Source of the DNA: Desulfobacter hydrogenophilus | Lineage (GTDB): Bacteria; Desulfobacterota; Desulfobacteria; Desulfobacterales; Desulfobacteraceae | Direction: 5' to 3' | Assembly: GCF_004319545.1 (NCBI RefSeq) | Contig: NZ_CP036313.1 | Location: forward strand, 3,846,501 to 3,910,500 | Length of the DNA: 64,000 nucleotides | Shown: positions 1-7,295 of the stretch, in pieces | Position numbering within the stretch: position 1 is the stretch's first letter | Layout: each line of letters opens with the position of its first letter | Translations under genes and position numbers: made by a program | Notes under the pieces: model-generated | The model's input: the letters and a program-made list of their open reading frames with translations, nothing else | Databases searched by the model: none | What the model was told of the DNA's origin: nothing

Positions 1-1
1 T

Positions 2-3000
2 CTTCACTACGGCAAACCCAAAGATGCCTGGGATGCTGAACCTATCTTGAAAAACCTTATTAAAGACCTGAAGCACCTGGAAAAGGATCATGGGCTGTGT
101 CCGGATTTGATCTTTTTTAGCGGCGATCTGGCCTTTGGTCAAATGGGGCCTGAACCGGGAAAAAATTTAGAGGATCAGTATAAAGGCGTTGAAAAATTTT
201 TGGAGCAGGTAAGAACCGCTTTTTCAAAGCAGATCTCCAAAACGCGTATTTTTCTTGTTCCGGGCAACCATGACGTGAACCGTAAACGGGTGGGTAACAT
301 GTCCACCATGTTTATCGACAGTCTGGATGACCAGGAGAGCATCTCGGATTTTATGGCCGGCGGCGGGGAGGACTGGAATCGGGTCATGGACCGCCTGGAA
401 GACTACCGCAATTTTTTAAAGAATTTCGGCAACCCGGTGCTGCTCCAGGACCGAGATCGCTTGACCTACGGCACCACGGTTGACATTAACGGTATTCAGG
501 TGGGCATTGCCGGGTTCAATACGGTTTGGAGCAGCGGGCGAAACAGCAAGGAGGAAAATGGCAAACTCCGGGTAGCCTGGAAATGGCAGAATACAAGGGT
601 GCAAAAGGAAATGGAAGATGCCCGGGTCAAGATCGCCCTGTTCCACCACCCTGTCTCCTGGGGGTCGGAGCCGGACAAAACCTTTGCAGATGATAAGTTG
701 AGAAATGAGTTTCACTTTATTTTGTCCGGCCATGAGCACAAGATCGGAGTCACCCCTAATGCTGATGGCCGTGCCGGTATTGCCGCCTATGCCTGCTACG
801 ATCGGTCACGGGGCAGCGGGTACAATATCTGCTGCCTGGATTTTGAAAATCAAACAGGTGAAGTTCATTTAAGAAAATACAGCACCGAGGACGGAGGCGG
901 CTGGGTCCGCAGGACTACACCCAAGGCCCGGGACGGGCGATATCATCTGGAACATCTGGACAGGTGGATGCCGCAGCAGGACAACTCAAAACTCAAAGAC
1001 CCTATAGAACCGGTTCCCTCGGCCATTTCCGCATCGGCTCCTTCCGGCCCGGACCCTGAGTTTGAACGGCAACTGGCCCTATATAAACGCAGGGCCGTAT
1101 CCCTGTATGAAAAATTGCCCATGATCGGGTTTGGTGCCCGGCTGCGGGTCTCCATCCGCATCAAGGATATTTATATGCCCCTGCGCGCCATGGTGGATGA
1201 TGCCGTCCAGTCCGGGCAATGCTATGCCGATCCCCAGGATGCGGCCAGGTGCCTGGAAAAAATAGGGCGAAACACCTCAATTTCCATTCCCGACGCCTTT
1301 CAGGTGTGCCGAAAGAACAAAGGCCGGGGCATTGTTATTTTAGGGGATCCGGGTTCCGGCAAGACCACCCATTTAAAGCGTCTGTTCTTGTGGGCGCTGT
1401 CCAAAGATCATGAAACCATCGGACTGCCCGCCGGAATCATCCCTTTGTTTCTGCCCCTGCGCGAACTTAAAAGTTCAAATATCAAAAATTTTATCCATGA
1501 CTGTATGGCAGATGCAGGCCTTGAAATGACTAAAGAATTCACGGATCGGCTCCTGGATCATCATCCGGTGCTTTTGCTGTTTGACGGTCTGGACGAAATT
1601 CAGAAGACGACACTGCGGGTTGAAGCAGTACGCAATATTTCCCGGTTCATGACCGGTCGCAGCAATCTGTATGCGGCCGTAACCTGCCGTTTTGCAGGGT
1701 ATACGGCCACGGCCCGGCTGGACAATGAATTTATGGAACTGCATCTGCGCCCATTGACCCGGAACCAGGCCCAGGACTTTATCCACACCTGGTATCGGCT
1801 TGTGGAAACTGCGGACAACAAGAATTTGTCCCAGGCCCAGGACCTTGCCGTTAAAAAGGCCGACGACCTGATTGAGAACTTGTCATCCAATGATTTCAGG
1901 GCCGGCCGGGTCTTTGAAATGACCCGCAATCCCTTGCTTTTGACCAATATCTGTTTGGTACACCGGGACGGGGGGCGACTGCCCAGAACCCGGGGCAAAT
2001 TGTACAGGGCCGCCATGGATGTGCTGCTGGAATTCTGGCGGGGTTTTAGAGGGGTAGAAGTTCGCATCGGCGCGGATCTGGGCCAGCGGGTGCTCCAGCC
2101 CGTGGCTCTGTGGATGCACCAAAAAGAAAACAGGATCCGGGCCAGTGCCGATGAGCTTGCGCCGGTGCTGGAAAAGGCTTTGGAAAAGGTTCGGTGGCCC
2201 CACGGGTCTGCGAGGGATTTTCTGCGCATGGTCCGGGATGACACAGGCCTGCTCACCGGCTGGGGAAACAGCACCTACGGGTTTATGCACCTGGGGTTCC
2301 AGGAGTATCTGGCCGCCTGCCATATTCGCCGCCTTTCCTTTGAGGATGACACCGTGCTGACCCAGTTGGCGGAACATTGGGGGCAGTCCTGGTGGCAGGA
2401 GGTAATCCTGCTGCTGTTGGGCCTGGAAGAGCCGTCAAGGTTCAAGGCGTTCATGACCCAGGTGGTCAAACTACCTGCATTTTCCAATGACCCTGACATG
2501 GCCAAGCGCTGCCTGGAGGATGCTGCGGAAATCGACTGGACCCCGTTCTTGGACCTGCTGGCCGCAGCGCCGGGTAAAGATCCCCAATTGTGGGACCGGC
2601 AACTGACAGCCCTGAGGATACTTGACCGGCATGCCAAAGACCGGCTCAAACCCCTGGCAGGCAACCTTAAAGACCATCCCATGCCGCAGATTCGGCAGCG
2701 GTTTTCAGTTCAGCAACGCCGTCAGGACGAAAATGTGGTGGTTCACGGAGACATTCAATATGAGATGGTGAATATTCCAGGGGGCAAAATTACCATAGAC
2801 TCCTCCGAAATTGAGCTCGATCCTTTTTACATGGGGCGCTATCCTGTGACCAATCGGCAGTATGCCCTGTATTTAAAGGCCAATCCCAAGGCCAGAGAAC
2901 CGGAATACTGGGGACACCGTGAATACAACGGGGAGAGCCAGCCCGTGGTGGGCGTGTCCTGGGATGAGGCCCGTGATTTTGCCCAATGGGTTGGGCTTGA

Positions 3001-3367
3001 ACTGCCCTCTGAAGCCCAGTGGGAATTCGCCTGCAGGGCTGGGACCACGACCCGGTTTTATACCGGTGATGCGGATGAGGATTTGGTCCGGGCTGGATGG
3101 TATAAGGATAATTCCGGTGACAGGTTACATTCGGTGGGGGAAAAAGAACCCAATGCATACGGGCTGTATGACATGCATGGTAATGTAAGGGAGTGGACTA
3201 CAGATAAAATTATGGGCTCGGACCGGGTGTTCTGCGGCGGTGCGTTCGATCTCTCGGCCCAGTTTTGCCGGTCTGCTTCCCGTTACGGCGAGCCCCCGTC
3301 CATCCGTATCCGTTCCTTTGGGTTTCGGCTGGTGCTGCTCACAGGCCGGGAAAATATAGAATATTAA
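2..3367 (+). CDS. Metallophosphoesterase-NACHT-FGE (STAND) protein, 5' partial
   Basis: The reading frame is open from the window edge, so the true start lies upstream. The first visible residues, LHYGKP, look like the end of the first metallophosphatase motif (DxH). The N-terminal ~290 residues carry calcineurin-type phosphoesterase motifs: SGDLAFG, PGNHDVN, LFHHPV and SGHEHK. A NACHT NTPase follows, with Walker A GDPGSGKTT (about residue 430 counted from position 47) and Walker B LLLFDGLDE (about residue 513). From about residue 900 there is an FGE-sulfatase/C-type-lectin-like domain ending in GGAF...CRSASR...GFRLV. This is the architecture of bacterial NLR-like (STAND) defence proteins: a phosphoesterase effector, an oligomerising ATPase and a C-terminal sensor domain. 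An anti-phage role is inferred from architecture only. A second, broken NACHT gene follows 11 bp downstream. Confidence 0.85.
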   Translation, partial: LHYGKPKDAWDAEPILKNLIKDLKHLEKDHGLCPDLIFFSGDLAFGQMGPEPGKNLEDQYKGVEKFLEQVRTAFSKQISKTRIFLVPGNHDVNRKRVGNMSTMFIDSLDDQESISDFMAGGGEDWNRVMDRLEDYRNFLKNFGNPVLLQDRDRLTYGTTVDINGIQVGIAGFNTVWSSGRNSKEENGKLRVAWKWQNTRVQKEMEDARVKIALFHHPVSWGSEPDKTFADDKLRNEFHFILSGHEHKIGVTPNADGRAGIAAYACYDRSRGSGYNICCLDFENQTGEVHLRKYSTEDGGGWVRRTTPKARDGRYHLEHLDRWMPQQDNSKLKDPIEPVPSAISASAPSGPDPEFERQLALYKRRAVSLYEKLPMIGFGARLRVSIRIKDIYMPLRAMVDDAVQSGQCYADPQDAARCLEKIGRNTSISIPDAFQVCRKNKGRGIVILGDPGSGKTTHLKRLFLWALSKDHETIGLPAGIIPLFLPLRELKSSNIKNFIHDCMADAGLEMTKEFTDRLLDHHPVLLLFDGLDEIQKTTLRVEAVRNISRFMTGRSNLYAAVTCRFAGYTATARLDNEFMELHLRPLTRNQAQDFIHTWYRLVETADNKNLSQAQDLAVKKADDLIENLSSNDFRAGRVFEMTRNPLLLTNICLVHRDGGRLPRTRGKLYRAAMDVLLEFWRGFRGVEVRIGADLGQRVLQPVALWMHQKENRIRASADELAPVLEKALEKVRWPHGSARDFLRMVRDDTGLLTGWGNSTYGFMHLGFQEYLAACHIRRLSFEDDTVLTQLAEHWGQSWWQEVILLLLGLEEPSRFKAFMTQVVKLPAFSNDPDMAKRCLEDAAEIDWTPFLDLLAAAPGKDPQLWDRQLTALRILDRHAKDRLKPLAGNLKDHPMPQIRQRFSVQQRRQDENVVVHGDIQYEMVNIPGGKITIDSSEIELDPFYMGRYPVTNRQYALYLKANPKAREPEYWGHREYNGESQPVVGVSWDEARDFAQWVGLELPSEAQWEFACRAGTTTRFYTGDADEDLVRAGWYKDNSGDRLHSVGEKEPNAYGLYDMHGNVREWTTDKIMGSDRVFCGGAFDLSAQFCRSASRYGEPPSIRIRSFGFRLVLLTGRENIEY

Positions 3368-3378
3368 GGACAATACAT

Positions 3379-4324
3379 ATGGAACCAATATCTTTGATCA
3401 TGGGGGCGTTGAGCGCAGGGGCTTCTACTGCCGGAAAAGAGCTTATCAAAAAGGGGGCCGCAGAAGCCTACGAGAAGTTGAAATCACTGATCGTTGACCG
3501 GATCAGGGCGCGCAAGGCAGATTCCACCGAACTTATTTTAGATAAATTTGAACAAAAGCCCGAGATTTGCAAAGACCTTTTGACCGATGAATTAAATGAA
3601 CTTGGTATTGCATCGGATGGTGATGTGATTCAAGCTGCAGAAACGCTTTTGAAATTAATGCCCCAGGGAAAAAAGGTCATTGCCCAATACTATTCTGAAT
3701 ACCATGCGCCTGTGACCCGGATAGAGTATGTTGAACATTTGACTGTAAATGCCGCGAAAATAGAAACGGAAGTGCCTGGCCGGCAAGTCACTGAAACAAA
3801 TTCAGATCAACTGACTCTAGTACTATACGTCTATCTAAGAAAAGTCATGACCGAGAACCGCATGTTGCCCCTGGAAGGCATTGATCCGGAGGTCCGGCGT
3901 GACGGCGGATCTTCCATGCATCTGGAAGGGGTTTACACCCCGTTGTTTGCCCGGTCCGGGAGATCAGACAAGGATATGCGCTTTGGTGAACTTGCAGAGG
4001 ATGATCCAAGGGAACATGACCGGCAAGTGCCTCTGGTGGAACTTTTCAATACCCCGGACCAGCCCTGCTGGGTTTTGCTGGGTGATCCCGGATATGGAAA
4101 AACAACCTTTGCATGCTTTCTGGCCTTTTGCATGGCCGGCGCGCTCTTGGGATCAAAGCAGGGCAATTTAACGCATTTGAAAACCCCTCTGCCAGTGGAT
4201 GATGGATGACCCCGATTCTTATGACTGGGGCCTTGGTGCACTGCTGCCGCTCAAAGTCGTGCTGCGCCGCCTGGCAGATCAGCCCTGTCTGGCTGAAAAG
4301 GGAATAATACCTGTGCATGCGTAG
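3379..4324 (+). pseudogene. Truncated, frameshifted NACHT/STAND protein
   Basis: The ATG at 3379 opens 277 codons. There is an alpha-helical N-terminal region (MEPISLIMGALSAG...), then a region containing LEGVYTPLF, and a Walker A motif LLGDPGYGKTTF near the end. The frame then stops at 4207-4209. From 4202 another frame continues with DSYDWGLGALLPLKVVLRRL, which is what normally follows Walker A in NACHT proteins of this kind, and it stops at 4322-4324. The gene therefore carries a frameshift around 4200 and has lost Walker B and everything after it. A full-length relative would be expected to exceed 800 residues. It probably duplicated the function of the intact STAND gene upstream. A truncated N-terminal domain could still be made from the first frame. 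Confidence 0.75.
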
Positions 4325-4624
4325 ACACTCTATGCTCGAGAATCGGGAGATCTCGGCGGTTCAAGTCCTGCAGGGGGAATTATCCGTACGCCTCCTTAGG
4401 ACCGTAGATTAAATAAGTTGTCCCTAAACCACATTTAGAATTGCTGAAAAAAGGTTTCATGCACCTGCTTTTTTTAGTATGTTAGTCCACCAATTGATGT
4501 ATTGGCATATCATCTATCGTAGAAATATTAAGATAGGTATAAGGGTAAAATGTACATATTAATTTAGTAAGTTATATTATAAAATAAAAACAGAAAAATA
4601 CAAAAAATCAGGAGAAAATACATC
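4325..4624. other. AT-rich gap with MITE remnant and RBS of next gene
   Basis: This stretch separates the broken NACHT gene from the DUF2760 gene. It holds a single terminal-repeat remnant (4398-4420) of the repeat family seen intact at 30688 and 49844. The rest is AT-rich with no reading frame I can support. An AGGAGA ribosome-binding site at about 4610 serves the GTG start at 4625. Confidence 0.6.
4398..4420. repeat. Remnant end of the ~163-bp palindromic MITE
   Basis: The 23 bases match the left end of the elements at 30688 and 49844, with one C-to-T change in the core AGGACCGCAGATTAAATAA. No second end is found nearby, so this is a decayed or partly deleted copy. It lies just beyond the point where the NACHT pseudogene ends. 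Confidence 0.6.
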
Positions 4625-5428
4625 GTGAACGCAACAAAGGCATATGCGACTAAATCATTTACAGTTATTGTACTGTTTATGCTGATCATCGGCGGAGCGG
4701 TAAGTGCCGGAATCTATTTCGGACTAAAGAAGCTGGCACTCATCTTTGCACCTGGATCTGAGGGAATAATTACTATTCCCGGAATCAATGAGACATTTAC
4801 CATTCAAAGCCTGGCTGATGTGACTCATTTTTTAGAAATGGCGACAACGCAATATATTGCCTACATTGTTATATTCACAATCCTTGTTTTTTTATGTTTG
4901 GGCCTTATTCTTTGGATTCTTTTAAAATTAAGCGTGGGGTCATTGTTTGGGAATCATGTTTCCATGCCTGATGAGAAAAAAGGCCGGGAAAGTGCTGAAG
5001 GAGCAAAGAAAAAGGATTATGTAGAGAAACGATTGGAACAAGAGCGACAAAAAAGACTTTTTCTGCATTTTATATCGGTGTTACAACGAGAAGGGCGATT
5101 GTTGGATTTTTTTGCGGAAGAACTGTCTGTGTATGATGATGAGCAGATTGGCGCTGCCGTTAGAAGCATACAGGAAGACTGCAAGAAGAGTGTCGATAAG
5201 TATCTGTCTTTGGTGCCGGTGATTGATAAAGAAGAAGGGGATGTGGTTGAAGTTGAATCGGGTTTTGATCCCAATGCCATCACATTAACGGGGAATGTTT
5301 CAGGTGAACCACCTTTTACAGGGGTGTTGAGGCATCGGGGATGGAAAGCTGCAAAAAATGAGGTACCCAAACTGTCAGATGTACAGGATGCCTCCATTGT
5401 TGCGCCGGCAGAAGTTGAAGTTGAATAG
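4625..5428 (+). CDS. DUF2760-type membrane protein of an Hsp70 module
   Basis: This 267-residue protein has two predicted membrane segments, at about residues 10-38 and 82-106. A charged helical region (EKRLEQERQKRLFLHFISVL) and a C-terminal soluble part follow, the latter containing GEPPFTGVLRHRGWK. The layout fits the DUF2760 family, which I recall as commonly encoded next to divergent Hsp70 genes; the biochemical role is unknown. The start is a GTG preceded by AGGAGA at a good distance. Two Hsp70-like genes follow with gaps of 30 and 19 bp, so the three are probably one operon. I infer that it anchors or recruits the chaperones to the membrane. Confidence 0.75.
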   Translation: MNATKAYATKSFTVIVLFMLIIGGAVSAGIYFGLKKLALIFAPGSEGIITIPGINETFTIQSLADVTHFLEMATTQYIAYIVIFTILVFLCLGLILWILLKLSVGSLFGNHVSMPDEKKGRESAEGAKKKDYVEKRLEQERQKRLFLHFISVLQREGRLLDFFAEELSVYDDEQIGAAVRSIQEDCKKSVDKYLSLVPVIDKEEGDVVEVESGFDPNAITLTGNVSGEPPFTGVLRHRGWKAAKNEVPKLSDVQDASIVAPAEVEVE

Positions 5429-5458
5429 ACAATTTTTATTTATTTGTAGGAGTGTGCC

Positions 5459-7276
5459 GTGAAAGAGGGCCGATATATCGTTGGAATAGATCTTGGGACA
5501 ACAAATTGCGTGGTGGCCTACTCAGATATGCAGGCTGAAAGAGCCCCCAGGGAAATGGCAAAAATAAACCTTTTCAGAGTGCCGCAACTCACAGGTCCCG
5601 GGGTGGTTGAATTAAGAGATTCTCTTCCCTCGTTTCTTTATGTCAAGGAAGGGCATGAAGACGCTTCAAACTCCTTAGAATTGCCATGGCAACAAGAAGA
5701 CACGGTTACTGTCGCAGGTGAATTTGCAAGAGAAAGAGGGGCCGACGTTCCCCATAAACTCATTTCTTCGGCAAAGTCATGGTTGTGTAATGCGGCGGTG
5801 GATCGAGAAACCCCCATTTTGCCCTGGAACACCACAAAAGATATCGAGAAATTGTCTCCGGTCCAGGCTTCATGTGCGCTGCTCAGGCATATAAAAAATG
5901 CCTGGAATCATGAAATGGCGGCTGATGATCCAGATCTTTGCCTTGAAAACCAAGCCATCTACCTGACGGTTCCGGCTTCGTTTGATGCGGTGGCCAGAGA
6001 ATTGACGGTAAAGTCTGCGAAAATGGCCGGTTTGAAAGATATTGTCCTCATTGAAGAGCCGCAATCCGCCTTTTATGCCTGGATTGATAAAGCAGGTGAT
6101 GACTGGAGAGATCAGGTGGAAAAAGGCGATCTTGTCCTGGTCTGTGATATCGGCGGCGGTACCAGCGATTTCAGTCTTATTGAGGTGAACGAGGGGGCGG
6201 ATGGCCTTTTAAATCTTGAACGCGTGGCTGTGGGAAATCATCTTCTTGTTGGGGGCGATAACCTGGATTTGACGCTCTCATACTTTCTTGCAGCCAAACT
6301 TCGAGAAAAAAAACAGAAGCTGGATGACTGGCAGATGAGAGGACTTGTTCACGCCTGCAGAAAAGCAAAAGAAAACTTGTTTTCATCTGAAGGTCCCGAT
6401 GAGTATCCCGTAACTGTTTTGGGAAGAGGGTCCAGCCTGATTAAAGGAACGATTAAACTGAGTTTGAAACTGGCGGATGTACAGCAGGTCGTGTTGGATG
6501 GGTTTTTTCCGGCATGCAGCTTGGATGACAAACCCGCGGGAAGCAGTACAACAGGCATGAAAGAGTTTGGTCTTTCCTATGAGTCCGATCCTGCCATCAC
6601 GCGGCATTTGGCTCAATTTATATCTTCTCATACAGATGACCAAGGAAATCCAAGACTGCCCACTGCCGTTGTCTTTAACGGCGGCGTCATGAAGTCCCCT
6701 TTGATCAGAGAACGGGTTCTGGATGTACTAAAGCAGTGGCACAGTGCAGCCGGAAGTGGGGAAATACGGCAGATCAATGCCGTTGATTTTGATCTTTCCG
6801 TGGCCTGGGGCGCTTCGTACTATGGTCAAGCTGCCCGTGGAGAAGGCATTAAAATACGCGGCGGACTCGGGATGTCCTACTATATGGCCATTGAAGCTGC
6901 TATGCCAGCTATTCCAGGGCTTGCCATGCCCACCAGGGCCCTTTGCATTGCCCCCTTTGGTATGGAAGAAGGCAGCCAGGCAGAAAGTAAAGATCGTCTG
7001 TTTAATCTGGTGGTGGGTGAAAAAGTCACGTTTGATATCATGAGTTCTCCCAATCGCCCTGACGATCAGCTCGGAGATGTGATAGATAATTGGGAGGATA
7101 TGGGGATTATAAGCTTAACCTCCATTGAAACCGAGCTGGAAGGAACGGACGAGGGCTTTATACCTGTCACTTTTGAAGTCAAGGTGACCGAAATCGGTAC
7201 CCTCGAGTTTTGGGCCTGCGCACGGGATGATGATCGCAAATGGCGTTTGGAGCTGAATGTAAGACCCAAGGTGTAA
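5459..7276 (+). CDS. Divergent Hsp70-family chaperone (short paralogue)
   Basis: This 605-residue protein has the actin/Hsp70 ATPase signatures. They are phosphate-1 VGIDLGTTNCVVAY near the N terminus, the phosphate-2 motif CDIGGGTSDFSLIEV, and an adenosine-type motif in VVFNGGVMKSPLIRERV. It has only a short substrate-binding region and no DnaK-like lid or EEVD tail. The start is GTG, with TAGGAG just upstream. It shares its architecture with the next gene, which has an extra C-terminal domain, so the two probably arose by duplication and may work together. The substrate is unknown. It is not the housekeeping DnaK. Confidence 0.88.
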   Translation: MKEGRYIVGIDLGTTNCVVAYSDMQAERAPREMAKINLFRVPQLTGPGVVELRDSLPSFLYVKEGHEDASNSLELPWQQEDTVTVAGEFARERGADVPHKLISSAKSWLCNAAVDRETPILPWNTTKDIEKLSPVQASCALLRHIKNAWNHEMAADDPDLCLENQAIYLTVPASFDAVARELTVKSAKMAGLKDIVLIEEPQSAFYAWIDKAGDDWRDQVEKGDLVLVCDIGGGTSDFSLIEVNEGADGLLNLERVAVGNHLLVGGDNLDLTLSYFLAAKLREKKQKLDDWQMRGLVHACRKAKENLFSSEGPDEYPVTVLGRGSSLIKGTIKLSLKLADVQQVVLDGFFPACSLDDKPAGSSTTGMKEFGLSYESDPAITRHLAQFISSHTDDQGNPRLPTAVVFNGGVMKSPLIRERVLDVLKQWHSAAGSGEIRQINAVDFDLSVAWGASYYGQAARGEGIKIRGGLGMSYYMAIEAAMPAIPGLAMPTRALCIAPFGMEEGSQAESKDRLFNLVVGEKVTFDIMSSPNRPDDQLGDVIDNWEDMGIISLTSIETELEGTDEGFIPVTFEVKVTEIGTLEFWACARDDDRKWRLELNVRPKV

Positions 7277-7295
7277 CGACCTTTAGGAGATTATT

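Noticed and set aside
4318-4390. A tRNA-like stretch (GTAGACAC, then GGTTCAAGTCC) after the NACHT pseudogene.
   Set aside because: The T-stem mispairs at two positions and no anticodon or acceptor stem can be drawn, so I do not call a tRNA or an attachment site.
3220-4624. A DGR template repeat or reverse transcriptase close to the variable-like end.
   Set aside because: The following sequence contains no near-copy of the C-terminal coding segment and no reverse transcriptase motif; only the left flank outside the window remains possible.
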